NCBI GenBank assembly: GCA_934574045.1 | Contig: CAKTMK010000021.1 | Coordinates: forward strand, 1-39,679 | Direction: 5' to 3' | Length of the DNA stretch: 39,679 bases | Origin: an uncultured Oscillibacter sp. | GTDB lineage: Bacteria; Bacillota; Clostridia; Oscillospirales; Oscillospiraceae | Shown here: one piece after another, positions 15,324-23,928 of the stretch | Position numbering within the stretch: the first letter of the stretch is position 1 | Layout of the letters: each line of letters opens with the position of its first letter | The notes under the pieces: generated by a model | What the model was told of the DNA's origin: nothing | Database searches by the model: none | Seen by the model: only the letters and a program-made list of their open reading frames with translations | Translations under genes and position numbers: made by a program

Positions 15324-16813
15324 GTCTCCGCCTCCTCGTCTTCATAGCAGCAGGAGAGCACCTGCTGCGCCGTCAGGTCCCGGTTTTCCCAGCGCCGGAC
15401 GGTACGCCCCCGGCGCATGACCTGCACCGTGTCCGCCACCTCCAGCACCTCGTTCAGGTCCGAGGACACGAACACCACGCCGCAGCCCTCGTCCGCCTTG
15501 CGCCGCAGGAGCCGGTGGATCTCCTCCCGGGTCCCCACGTCCACGGCCTGCGTCGGCTCGTCGCACAAAAGCACCCGCGGCGCGGTCATCATCGCCCGGG
15601 CAAACACGGCCTTCTGCTGATTTCCGCCGGACAGCTCCGCGATCCGCTGATCCAGCCCCGCCAGCTTGACGTTCAGCGCCCGGGTCTGCTCCCGTGCCAC
15701 GCCGTCCGCCGCCCGCTCCCGCAGCACGCCGCAGACCGTGAACCGGTCGAGAGAGGTGAGCAGGATGTTGTCCCGGACGCTCATGCCGCCCACCAGCGCC
15801 TTGCCCCGCCGGTCCTCGCAGATCAGCGCCACGCCGTTTTCCAGCGAGTCCGCCGGAGAGGGGCGGCGCACCGGCTCGCCGCCCCGCGTCACCGTCCCGC
15901 CGGAGAGGGGGCGGCAGCCGTAAACGCACTCCAGAAGCTCCGTCCGCCCGCTGCCGCCAAGGCCGAACAGGCCCAAGATCTCGCCCGCGCGGACCGTCAG
16001 GTCCCCCCGGCGGACGCTGCCGTCCCGGCTGGAAACGCCCCGGGCCTCCAACAGCACCTCGCCGGGCGTTCCCCGGCGGGCCGCCTGCCGGACGGGGGCG
16101 CGGTCCGTCATCATGGCGATCAGCCGCTCCCGGTCCACCTGCGCCGTCTCCACGGTGTCCACCACCGCGCCGCCCCGCAGCACCGTCACCCGGTCCGTCA
16201 GGCGGAAGATCTCGTCCAGCCGGTGGGTGACGTACAAAATGGCGGTGCCCTCCCGGCGCAGCGTCTCCATCACGGCGAAGAGCTTCTCCGCCTCCCGGTC
16301 CGTCAGGGCAGCGGTCGGCTCGTCCAGGATCAGCAGGCGGCAGCGGCGCATCCGCGCCCGCACGATCTCAAGGCACGTCCGCTGGGCCGGGGACAGCTCC
16401 GCCGCCGTTTTCTCCAGCGGCAGCTCCAGCCCCAGCGGCTCCGCCGCCGCCCGGACCTCCTGCTCCATGGCCCGCCAGTCGATCCGCCCGTGCCGGGTGG
16501 GATAGGGCAGGCCGAGGAACGCGTTTTCGATCCCGTCAAAGGTGGGGATAAGCGTCCGGTCCTGATGGATGGCGTGGATGCCCAGCGCGCGGCTCTCCGC
16601 CGGGGACGAGACGGAGACGCTCCGCCCGTCCCACAGGATCCGGCCCTCCCGCAGGCGGTACACGCCGGTGAGGAGCTTGATGAGCGTGGATTTGCCCGCG
16701 CCGTTCTCACCCACAAGGCCCCGCACCTCTCCCGCCTCCAGCGAGAGGTCCACGTCCCGGAGCGCCTGCACGCCGTCAAACTCCTTGGAGACGTTTTTCA
16801 TTTCCAGCAGCAT
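15320..16813 (-). CDS. Ribose-type sugar ABC importer, duplicated ATPase
   Basis: 497-residue double ABC ATPase of the RbsA/XylG/MglA type. Domain 1 has Walker A GENGAGKS near residue 37, ELSPAQRT in place of LSGGQ, and Walker B LLILDEPTAAL. Domain 2 has the usual degenerate Walker A GLGGSGRTELL, a proper signature LSGGNQQK and Walker B LLCDEPTQAVD. Such asymmetry is normal in this subfamily. The start is the ATG at 16813, 8 bases after GGGGGAG, and 25 bases separate it from the binding protein gene. The ATPase-permease-kinase order is typical of pentose importers. Confidence 0.94.
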   Translation of the reverse strand: MLLEMKNVSKEFDGVQALRDVDLSLEAGEVRGLVGENGAGKSTLIKLLTGVYRLREGRILWDGRSVSVSSPAESRALGIHAIHQDRTLIPTFDGIENAFLGLPYPTRHGRIDWRAMEQEVRAAAEPLGLELPLEKTAAELSPAQRTCLEIVRARMRRCRLLILDEPTAALTDREAEKLFAVMETLRREGTAILYVTHRLDEIFRLTDRVTVLRGGAVVDTVETAQVDRERLIAMMTDRAPVRQAARRGTPGEVLLEARGVSSRDGSVRRGDLTVRAGEILGLFGLGGSGRTELLECVYGCRPLSGGTVTRGGEPVRRPSPADSLENGVALICEDRRGKALVGGMSVRDNILLTSLDRFTVCGVLRERAADGVAREQTRALNVKLAGLDQRIAELSGGNQQKAVFARAMMTAPRVLLCDEPTQAVDVGTREEIHRLLRRKADEGCGVVFVSSDLNEVLEVADTVQVMRRGRTVRRWENRDLTAQQVLSCCYEDEEAET

Positions 16814-16838
16814 GGACGCCGCTCCCCCTTTCCGGCTC

Positions 16839-17822
16839 TCAGCCGGCGTTTTCCTTCGTAACGAGCGTGGCCGCGGCATACAGCTCGCCGGGCTGGATGG
16901 TCTCCCCGGCGAAGTAGCGGCCCATCTGCTCGGTCACGATGTCCACCATGCCCTGGAAGTTCTGGGCCACCGTGGCCTTGAGGGGCGTGTCCGCCTGAAT
17001 GAGGGAGACGGCCTGCTCGTTGCCGTCCACGCCCACGATCATGATCTCATCCCGTCCGGCCTCCTGACAGGCCTGCGCCGCGCCGATGGCCGGCTCGTCC
17101 CAGCCGCACCAGATGGCGGTGATAGACCCCTTCTCCGGGTTAGCCGTCAGCAGGTTCTGGACGATGTCCTGCGCGTCGTTGATGGGCTGCTCGGCGGGAA
17201 CGTGCTGCTCGGTGATGAGCTGGATGTCCGGCTGGGCCGCCAGCAGCTCGTCAAACGCCTCGCACCGCTTCACAACGCCGGGATGGGGCCGGTGAGTCAG
17301 GGCCACCACGGTCCCCTTGCCGCCCATCAGGTCGTCGAAGAGGTAGTTGGTAATCAGCTCGCCCATCTGGCGGTTGTCGCTGGTGGCGTTGATCTGCATC
17401 CCGTCGATATAGCCGCTGTCGCAGCCGAACACGGGAATGCCCGCGTCAAACGCCTCCCGGAGCTGGTTCTCCACCTGAGAGGGGTCCGCGCTCACCAGCA
17501 CGATGGCGTCGGTCTGGGCGGCGGTCACGTCCTCGATCCGGCTGGCGAGGGCAGCAAAGTCGTTGGCGGTGTCGATCACCGTGACGGACGCGCCCTCTCC
17601 CTCCAGAGACGCCTGAAGCGCGTCGGCCATCTGGTGGGTGGTGACGGAGCTGAGGTACGGCGTCATAACGGAGATCTGCTTGCCCGCCAGTCCGCCGCCG
17701 GAAGAAGCCGAGGATGCCGCGGGCGCCGCGGAGGACGTGGAGGAAGCCGCGGGCGTACCGCCGCAGGCGCAAAGGCTCAGCGCCAGCGCCGCCGCCAGCA
17801 CTCCGGTCAGGATTCGTTTCAT
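16839..17822 (-). CDS. Sugar-binding lipoprotein of the ribose-type ABC importer
   Basis: 327-residue lipoprotein: signal peptide with lipobox LCAC, then a Ser/Ala/Pro-rich tether of about 25 residues, then a Peripla_BP_4 (RbsB-type) fold. That fold includes DAIVLVSADPSQVENQL, the second-lobe segment GKGTVVALTHRPHPGVVKRCEAF, and WCGWDEPAIGAAQA. It captures the sugar outside the cell. The ATG is preceded by AAGGAGG. The gene begins only 41 bases after trpA, with no terminator hairpin between, so the importer seems to share the trp transcript. The AT-rich spacer could hold a weak internal -10, but no good -35 is visible. The ligand is unknown. Confidence 0.92.
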   Translation of the reverse strand: MKRILTGVLAAALALSLCACGGTPAASSTSSAAPAASSASSGGGLAGKQISVMTPYLSSVTTHQMADALQASLEGEGASVTVIDTANDFAALASRIEDVTAAQTDAIVLVSADPSQVENQLREAFDAGIPVFGCDSGYIDGMQINATSDNRQMGELITNYLFDDLMGGKGTVVALTHRPHPGVVKRCEAFDELLAAQPDIQLITEQHVPAEQPINDAQDIVQNLLTANPEKGSITAIWCGWDEPAIGAAQACQEAGRDEIMIVGVDGNEQAVSLIQADTPLKATVAQNFQGMVDIVTEQMGRYFAGETIQPGELYAAATLVTKENAG

Positions 17823-17863
17823 AGGTTCTGCCTCCTTATATAATATATAATAATGTGCGGGCG

Positions 17864-18640
17864 TCACGCGGAATGGACCGCGTCCGCCATGGTCTTTACA
17901 TACTCGCCGATGGGGCCTGCCGCGTCTTTTCCGTACTGCGCGGCCAGCTTGACGATGGCGCTGCCCACGATGGCTCCGTCCGACAGGGCGGCCATGCTCC
18001 TGGCCTGCTCCGGCTGGGAAATGCCGAAGCCCACGGCGCAGGGGCACTTGCTGTTCTCCCGGACCAGCCGGACGATGGCGCCGATATCCGTGGTGATGGC
18101 GCTGCGCACGCCGGTCACGCCCAGAGAGGACACGATGTAGATAAAGCCTGTGGCCTCCCGCGCGATCATGGCGATGCGGCTCTCCGAGGTGGGGGCCACC
18201 ATGGAGATCAGATCCAGCCCGTACTGCCGACACAGCGGGGCAAACTCCGCCTTTTCCTCATAGGGAACGTCCGGCAGGATCAGCCCATCGATGCCGATGT
18301 CCGCGCAGGTGGAGATGAAGCGCTCGGAATCGTAGGAGAACACCACGTTGGCGTAGGTCATGAACACCATGGGGGTGTCCACGTCCGCCCGCAGGCGGCG
18401 CACCATGTCGAAGATGCGGTCGGTGGTGGTCCCGGCGGCCAGCGCCCGGACGTTGGCCGCCTGGATGACCGGGCCCTCCGCCGTAGGGTCGGAAAACGGA
18501 ATGCCCAGCTCGATCAGATCCGCGCCCGCCGCGGCCATGGCGCGGACGATGCGCTCCGTGGTCTCCAGATCCGGGTCCCCGCAGGTGATGAACGGAATGA
18601 ACGCCTTGCCCTTTTCAAAGGCCTTTGCGATCTTACTCAT
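17864..18640 (-). CDS. trpA: Tryptophan synthase alpha subunit
   Basis: 258-residue TIM-barrel enzyme that cleaves indole-3-glycerol phosphate to indole and glyceraldehyde 3-phosphate, passing indole to TrpB. Catalytic E44 lies in LIELGIPFSDP. The position equivalent to E. coli Asp60 is Glu55 (AEGP rather than ADGP). The phosphate-binding loop GFGISQPEQ and GSAIV are present. The start is the ATG at 18640 with GGGGAGG; it overlaps the trpB stop by 8 bases (ATGAGTAA). The other trp genes are not in the window. Confidence 0.96.
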   Translation of the reverse strand: MSKIAKAFEKGKAFIPFITCGDPDLETTERIVRAMAAAGADLIELGIPFSDPTAEGPVIQAANVRALAAGTTTDRIFDMVRRLRADVDTPMVFMTYANVVFSYDSERFISTCADIGIDGLILPDVPYEEKAEFAPLCRQYGLDLISMVAPTSESRIAMIAREATGFIYIVSSLGVTGVRSAITTDIGAIVRLVRENSKCPCAVGFGISQPEQARSMAALSDGAIVGSAIVKLAAQYGKDAAGPIGEYVKTMADAVHSA

Positions 18641-19823
18641 GAAGATCCTCCCCTCTGTACCGGGCGACGGAGACGCAGTCCTTGTCTCCCCGGCCCGAGA
18701 TGGTAACGACAATGATCTGATCCCGGCCCATCTGCGGCGCCAGCTTCATGGCGTGGGCCACGGCGTGGGCCGACTCGATGGCGGGGATGATGCCCTCCGT
18801 CCGGCTGAGATACTCAAAGGCGTTCACCGCCTCCTCGTCCGTCACCGGGACGTATTCCGCCCGGCCGATGTCGTGCAGGTGGGCGTGCTCCGGGCCGATG
18901 CCGGGGTAATCCAGTCCCGCCGAGATGGAGTACACCGGGGCGATCTGGCCGTATTTGTCCTGACAGAAGTAGGACTTCATCCCGTGGAAGATGCCCAGCC
19001 GCCCGGTGGCGATGGTGGCGGCAGTCTCAAAGGTGTCCACGCCCCGGCCCGCGGCCTCGCAGCCGATGAGCCGGACGGACGGGTCGCCGATGAAGTGGTA
19101 GAACGAGCCGATGGCGTTGGAGCCGCCGCCCACGCAGGCCAGCACCGCGTTCGGCAGCCGTCCCTCCTTCTCCTGAAGCTGGGCCTTGACCTCCTTGGAG
19201 ATCACGGACTGGAAGTCCCGCACGATGGTGGGGAACGGATGGGGACCCATCACGGAGCCGAGGCAGTAATGGGTGTCCTCGATGCGGGCGGTCCACGCCC
19301 GGAATGCGGCGGAGACCGCGTCCTTCAGCGTGCCGGTCCCCTCGTCCACGGCCACGACCTGCGCGCCCAGCAGCCGCATCCGGTACACGTTCAGCGCCTG
19401 CCGCTCCGTGTCCTCCCGGCCCATGTAGACCACGCACTCCATGCCCATCAGCGCCGCGGCGGTGGCGGTGGCCACGCCGTGCTGCCCCGCGCCGGTCTCG
19501 GCGATCAGGCGGGTCTTGCCCATCTTCTTCGCCAGCAGCGCCTGACCGAGCACGTTGTTGATCTTGTGGGCGCCGGTGTGGTTGAGATCCTCCCGCTTGA
19601 GATAGATCTTCGCGCCGCCCAGATCCCGGGTCATCTTCTCCGCGTAGTACAGGCGGCTGGGCCGCCCGGCGTAATCGTTCAGCAGCGCCGTCAGCTCGCT
19701 CTGGAACGCGGGATCATTTTTATAACGGTCATACGCCTCCTCCAGCTCCGTGACAGCGTTCATCAGCGTCTCGGGGATGTACTGCCCGCCGTGGACGCCG
19801 AAGCGCCCCTTTCTCTCTTCCAT
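18633..19823 (-). CDS. trpB: Tryptophan synthase beta subunit
   Basis: 396-residue PLP enzyme that joins indole and L-serine to make tryptophan. The PLP lysine is K87 in NHTGAHKINN, followed by ETGAGQHGVATA and the phosphate loop CVGGGSNAIGSF. It is the TrpB1 type that pairs with TrpA. The start is the ATG at 19823 with AGAGGAGG upstream, right after the T-box terminator. It is the first gene of the T-box-controlled unit and overlaps trpA. The pair could complete tryptophan synthesis from indoleglycerol phosphate or salvage indole; which one depends on whether trpEGDCF exist elsewhere. Confidence 0.97.
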   Translation of the reverse strand: MEERKGRFGVHGGQYIPETLMNAVTELEEAYDRYKNDPAFQSELTALLNDYAGRPSRLYYAEKMTRDLGGAKIYLKREDLNHTGAHKINNVLGQALLAKKMGKTRLIAETGAGQHGVATATAAALMGMECVVYMGREDTERQALNVYRMRLLGAQVVAVDEGTGTLKDAVSAAFRAWTARIEDTHYCLGSVMGPHPFPTIVRDFQSVISKEVKAQLQEKEGRLPNAVLACVGGGSNAIGSFYHFIGDPSVRLIGCEAAGRGVDTFETAATIATGRLGIFHGMKSYFCQDKYGQIAPVYSISAGLDYPGIGPEHAHLHDIGRAEYVPVTDEEAVNAFEYLSRTEGIIPAIESAHAVAHAMKLAPQMGRDQIIVVTISGRGDKDCVSVARYRGEDLHE

Positions 19824-19850
19824 GTCAAATGCCTCCTCTGCGTTTGGACA

Positions 19851-20143
19851 GAAAAAAACCGTCCCTGATGAAAACTCATCAAGGACGGTCAAAATCAAAC
19901 CGCGGTGCCACCTTGCTTCGCGGCCCATGGCCGCGCACTCAGCAGAGTACCAACATACTCCCGGCAGGATAACGTCTGCCTTCAACGTCGCAGGCTACTG
20001 GCGGGGAGACCCCGGTTTCGCCGCGCCCTCAGTGACCCATTATGACCGTCTGCATTGCGGCCCGGCTCTCAGCACCCCGGACTCTCTGGACGCGCACGGC
20101 GGTCTTTACTTTCACATCAGCGGTTTGTTCTGTTCTCTTGTTG
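19851..20143 (-). ncRNA. T-box riboswitch, tryptophan specifier
   Basis: Leader of about 290 bases upstream of trpB. On the minus strand it has a long Stem I (AGAGAG, then GGTGCTGAGAGCCGG), a probable specifier UGG at 20039-20037 in AAUGGGUCACUGAG, and the T-box sequence AGGTGGCACCGCGG (19900-19913). A terminator stem follows at 19858-19889, with seven T ending at 19852. Uncharged tRNA-Trp pairing would favour the antiterminator and let trpB be transcribed. Motif identity is firm; the specifier assignment rests on position and on the gene controlled. Confidence 0.93.
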
Positions 20144-20149
20144 GGTCGT

Positions 20150-20178
20150 ATCTTACGCCGATTTTTCCCGCTTGTCAA
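20150..20178 (-). promoter_or_regulatory. Promoter of the trp T-box operon
   Basis: A perfect TTGACA (20173-20178) and TAAGAT (20150-20155) on the minus strand are 17 bp apart, with the start near 20143. The 20179-20274 stretch upstream shows a GC hairpin after livF but no T tract. Confidence 0.88.
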
Positions 20179-20274
20179 GGAAAACCTGCACAAAATTCGC
20201 CTGTTTTTTCCCGGCGGACACTGGGCCGTCCCTCCTCTGCCCCGCGCAGACAGCGCGCCGGGGCCGCCGGGCGG

Positions 20275-20985
20275 TCAGCCGCCCAGATACGCCTTTTTGA
20301 TGGCGGGAGAGGCCAGCAGCTCCGCGCTGGGGCCGGTGGTGACCACCTTTCCCGTCTCCAGCACATAGCCCCGGTCCGCCACGGACAGAGCCATCTGGGC
20401 GTTCTGCTCCACCAGCAGGATGGTGGTCCCCGCCTTGTGGAGAGACTGGATGATGTCGAAGATCTGCTCCACCAGAATGGGTGCAAGGCCCATGGACGGC
20501 TCGTCGAGCATCAGCAGCTTGGGGTGGCTCATCAGTGCCCGGCCCATGGCCAGCATCTGCTGCTCGCCGCCGGAAAGGGTCCCGGCCACCTGCCGCCGCC
20601 GCTCCTTGAGCCGGGGGAACTGCTCGAACACCATCTCCAGATCCGCCGGGATGCCGCCGCTGCTCTTGGTATACGCGCCCATCTCCAGATTTTCCTGCAC
20701 GGACATCTGCAAAAACACGCGCCGCCCCTCCGGCACCAGCGCCATGCCCTTTGCCACGATCTTGTGGGACGGGACATGGCTCAGGTCCTCGCCCATGAAG
20801 CGGACACAGCCGGTGCGGCTGCGCAGCAGGCCCGCGATGGTGTTCAGCGTGGTGGATTTACCCGCGCCGTTGGCGCCGATCAGGGTGACGACCTCGCCCT
20901 CGTTGACCTCAAAGGAAACGTCCTTGACGGCATGGATGCTGCCGTAATAAACGTTCAGCTCCTCCGCGGAAAGAATCACGCCCAT
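20275..20985 (-). CDS. livF: Branched-chain amino acid ABC importer, ATPase LivF
   Basis: 236-residue ATPase with Walker A GANGAGKST (near 35), signature LSGGEQQ, Walker B LLMLDEPSMGLAP and switch His replaced by the family-typical VEQN. It energises uptake of leucine, isoleucine, valine or related ligands together with LivG. AGGAGG precedes the ATG. It is the last gene of livJHMGF, only 4 bases after livG. A GC hairpin follows the stop without a T run, so a clean terminator is not visible. Confidence 0.95.
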   Translation of the reverse strand: MGVILSAEELNVYYGSIHAVKDVSFEVNEGEVVTLIGANGAGKSTTLNTIAGLLRSRTGCVRFMGEDLSHVPSHKIVAKGMALVPEGRRVFLQMSVQENLEMGAYTKSSGGIPADLEMVFEQFPRLKERRRQVAGTLSGGEQQMLAMGRALMSHPKLLMLDEPSMGLAPILVEQIFDIIQSLHKAGTTILLVEQNAQMALSVADRGYVLETGKVVTTGPSAELLASPAIKKAYLGG

Positions 20986-20989
20986 GTCC

Positions 20990-21823
20990 TCACGCCTCCT
21001 TCTTCTTGCCGAGGTAAGCCTCGATCACGGTGGGGTTCGCCTGAATGTCCGCGGGGCTGCCCTTGGCGATGACCTGACCGAAGTTCAGCACGCAGATGCC
21101 CTCGCAGATGTTCATGACCAGATTCATGTCGTGCTCGATGAGCAGAACGGCGATCTGGAACGTGTCGCGGATCTTGCGGATGTTCTCCATCAACTCCGCC
21201 GTCTCCGAGGGGTTCATGCCCGCCGCCGGCTCGTCCAGCAGCAGCAGGCTGGGATTGGTGGCCAGCGCGCGGACGATCTCCAGACGGCGCTGCGCACCGT
21301 AGGGCAGGCTGCCGGCCTTTGCGTCGGCCATGTCCTGCATATCAAAGATGCCCAGAAGCTCCATGGCCCGCTCGTGGGCCACCCGCTCCTCCTTCCAGAA
21401 GCCTGGCAGACGGAAAATGCCGCTCCACATGCTGTAATTCATGGAGCTGTTCATGCCCACCTTCACGTTGTCCTCCACGCTCAGCTCGGAGAACAGACGG
21501 ATGTTCTGGAAGGTCCGGGCGATGCCCGCCCGGTTGACCTGAATGGTGTTCATCCCGTTGGTGTCCTTCCCGTCCAGCAGGATGGTGCCCTTGGTGGGCT
21601 GATAGACCTTGGTCAGCAGGTTGAACACCGTGGTCTTGCCCGCGCCGTTGGGGCCGATCAGTCCGGCGATCTCCGTCCGGCCGATGGTCAGGTTGAAATT
21701 CTCAACGGCCTTCAGGCCGCCGAAGGTGATGCCCAGATTGATGCACTCCAGAATGGGGCTTTTATCCACATCCCGGTCGGGGACCATCGCGCCGGAGGGG
21801 ACGGGGACCAGTTTGGAAAACAT
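20990..21823 (-). CDS. livG: Branched-chain amino acid ABC importer, ATPase LivG
   Basis: 277-residue ATPase with Walker A GPNGAGKTT, signature region LPYGAQRRLEIVRAL and Walker B LLLLDEPAAGMNP, then the LivG C-terminal extension (AYLGKKKEA). The first 20 or so residues before ILECINLGITFGG are a longer lead than usual, but AAAGGAGG is spaced correctly for this ATG. It starts 1 base after the livM stop, so translation is probably coupled. Confidence 0.95.
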   Translation of the reverse strand: MFSKLVPVPSGAMVPDRDVDKSPILECINLGITFGGLKAVENFNLTIGRTEIAGLIGPNGAGKTTVFNLLTKVYQPTKGTILLDGKDTNGMNTIQVNRAGIARTFQNIRLFSELSVEDNVKVGMNSSMNYSMWSGIFRLPGFWKEERVAHERAMELLGIFDMQDMADAKAGSLPYGAQRRLEIVRALATNPSLLLLDEPAAGMNPSETAELMENIRKIRDTFQIAVLLIEHDMNLVMNICEGICVLNFGQVIAKGSPADIQANPTVIEAYLGKKKEA

Positions 21824-21824
21824 A

Positions 21825-22880
21825 TCAGGCAGCCTCCTTTCCGGACCGGCCGGTGAGCCGGGCGAATACCGCCTTGCAGGCGGGGTTGTTGGTGAACAGC
21901 ATCACGAGGATCAGCACCACGGCGTAAACCAGCATCCGGTAATCGGCGAACTCGCGCAGCAGCTCCGGCAGCACCGTCAGCGCCGCGGCGGCGATGATGG
22001 AGCCGCAGATGTTGCCCATGCCGCCCAGCACCACGAACACGAGGATCAGGATGGAGGTGTTGAAGTCGAACTTCTTTGCGAGGATGGAAGAGAAGTTCAT
22101 GGCGTAAAGCCCGCCGGCAAAGCCCGCCAGCACTGCGGAGGTCACAAAGGCCATCATCTTGTACCGCGTGGGCGAGATGCCCACGGACTCGGCGGCGATA
22201 CGGTTGTCCCGCAGGGCCATGACCGCGCGGCCCGCGCGGCTGTTGACAAAGTTCAGCACCACCACCAGCGCGACCATGATGAGCAGGAAGCCCGCGGTCA
22301 GGCCGGAGAGCTTCTGGATGCCCACCGCGCCCATGGGTCCCTGCAGCAGCATCTTTCCGTCCGCCGCCATGTTCAGCGAGGCGGCGTCTTTCATGCTCAT
22401 GTGCAGGCCCGTCTCGTCCAGACCCACATACAGGCAGTTGATGATGTTCTTGATGATCTCGCCGAAGGCCAGCGTCACGATGGCCAGATAGTCGCCCCGC
22501 AGACGCAGCACCGGCACCACCACGATCAGGCTCACCAGTCCGGCGAACACGCCGCCCACCGCCATGGCCAGCGCCAGCCGCACCGGACCGCTGGTCACGG
22601 TGTTCTGCATCGCCGCCGCCGCGATGACCGCAGTGTACGCGCCCACGCTCATGAAGCCCGCGTGGCCCAGGCTCAGCTCACCCATGACGCCCACCGTCAG
22701 GTTCAGAGAGATCGCCATGACCACATACGCGCAGATGGGCACCAGCAGGCCCTTCATAGAGGAGCTGAGAAGTCCGCCGGAGAGCAGCCCCTCCAGCACG
22801 GCGTAAGCCAGAATGACCAGCCCGTAGGTCAGCATCCCGGAGCGGGCGGAGGGCGTCATTCGTTTCAATTTCGTCGCCAT
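21825..22880 (-). CDS. livM: Branched-chain amino acid ABC importer, permease LivM
   Basis: 351-residue membrane protein of the BPD_transp_2 family with eight or more hydrophobic helices. It has the LivM marks GELSLGHAGFMSVGAYTAV and LRGDYLAIVTLAFGEI, and ends with VMLFTNNPACKAVF before a basic tail. It forms the channel with LivH. The start is set at ATG 22880, which has GAGGTG 6 bases upstream; a GTG at 22889 in the same frame lacks a site. It lies 10 bases after livH. Confidence 0.94.
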   Translation of the reverse strand: MATKLKRMTPSARSGMLTYGLVILAYAVLEGLLSGGLLSSSMKGLLVPICAYVVMAISLNLTVGVMGELSLGHAGFMSVGAYTAVIAAAAMQNTVTSGPVRLALAMAVGGVFAGLVSLIVVVPVLRLRGDYLAIVTLAFGEIIKNIINCLYVGLDETGLHMSMKDAASLNMAADGKMLLQGPMGAVGIQKLSGLTAGFLLIMVALVVVLNFVNSRAGRAVMALRDNRIAAESVGISPTRYKMMAFVTSAVLAGFAGGLYAMNFSSILAKKFDFNTSILILVFVVLGGMGNICGSIIAAAALTVLPELLREFADYRMLVYAVVLILVMLFTNNPACKAVFARLTGRSGKEAA

Positions 22881-22890
22881 CTTTCTCACC

Positions 22891-23781
22891 TCACACTTTC
22901 TCGCGGATGGTCTTGCCCAGAAGTCCGCTGGGCTTGACCAGCAGCACCACGATCAGCACCGCGAACACGATCGCGTCAGAGAGCTGGGTGGAGATGTAGG
23001 CCCGGGCGAAGATCTCGATCACGCCCAGCAGCAGCCCGCCCAGCAGCGCGCCGGGGATGGAGCCGATGCCGCCGAACACGGCGGCGGTGAACGCCTTGAT
23101 GCCGGGCATGGAGCCGGTGGTGGGCATCAGCGTGGGATAGGTGGAGCAGAGCAGAACGCCCGCCACGGCCGCAAGGCCGGAGCCGATGGCAAAGGTCATG
23201 GAGATGGTGAAGTTCACGTCAATGCCCATCAGCTGCGCCGCGCCCTTGTCCTCGGACACCGCGCGCATGGCCTTGCCCATCTTGGTGCAGCCGGTGAAAA
23301 ACGTCAGCGCCAGCATGATGACCAGACACGCCGCCACGGTAATCATCGCCGCGTAGGTAACGGTGAGCCGCCCGCCGAACAGGGACGCGCCGCCCGCCCC
23401 GCCGAAATTGAAGAAGCTGGGGAACACCTTCGGATCGCTCCCCCAGATCAGGAGCGCCGCGTTCTGAAGGAAATAGCTCACGCCGATAGCCGTGATAAGG
23501 ACAGCCAGCGAGGGCGCGGAGCGCAGCGGCTTATAGGCCAGCCGCTCCACCACGATGCCCAGCAGCGTGCAGCCCACCATGGCCAGCAGCACCGCGGCCA
23601 CGGGGTTCCAGTTCAGATAGGACGCCGCGCAGAAGCACAGATAGCCGCCCACCATGATGACGTCGCCGTGGGCGAAGTTGAGCATTTTCGCGATGCCGTA
23701 GACCATGGTGTAGCCCAGGGCGATGATGGCATAGATGCTGCCCAGGCTGACGCCGCCGATCAGATTCGATAGGATCGTCAT
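22891..23781 (-). CDS. livH: Branched-chain amino acid ABC importer, permease LivH
   Basis: About 296 residues, a hydrophobic channel subunit. The start MTILSNLIGGVSLGSIYAII and NFAHGDVIMVGGY are typical of LivH, as is GIKAFTAAVFGGIGSIPGALLGG near the C-terminus. The ATG at 23781 matches the family start; an in-frame GTG at 23793 would add four residues. Neither has a strong ribosome binding site, so the level may depend on upstream RNA structure. It is separated from livJ by 147 bases containing a stable hairpin. Confidence 0.93.
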   Translation of the reverse strand: MTILSNLIGGVSLGSIYAIIALGYTMVYGIAKMLNFAHGDVIMVGGYLCFCAASYLNWNPVAAVLLAMVGCTLLGIVVERLAYKPLRSAPSLAVLITAIGVSYFLQNAALLIWGSDPKVFPSFFNFGGAGGASLFGGRLTVTYAAMITVAACLVIMLALTFFTGCTKMGKAMRAVSEDKGAAQLMGIDVNFTISMTFAIGSGLAAVAGVLLCSTYPTLMPTTGSMPGIKAFTAAVFGGIGSIPGALLGGLLLGVIEIFARAYISTQLSDAIVFAVLIVVLLVKPSGLLGKTIREKV

Positions 23782-23878
23782 TGGATGTGACACCAGCTTT
23801 CACAAGATTGTTCGTTCAGGCCATGAGGGTCCGGCCTGCCGCAGCGGGCCGTATCCTCCCGGTCTGAACGGCGGGGTA

Positions 23879-23904
23879 CCGGGGGACCGCAAGCGGCCCC
23901 CCGG
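23879..23904 (-). promoter_or_regulatory. Stem-loop between livJ and livH
   Basis: A 12-bp GC stem with one mismatch (CCGGGGGACCGC with GCGGCCCCCCGG) and a 2-base loop, with no T tract on the minus strand, lies 25 bases past the livJ stop. Such hairpins often protect the upstream binding-protein mRNA and lower expression of the membrane genes; here this is inference. Confidence 0.6.
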
Positions 23905-23928
23905 CGCCGTTACAGGCGGAAGTGGGAA

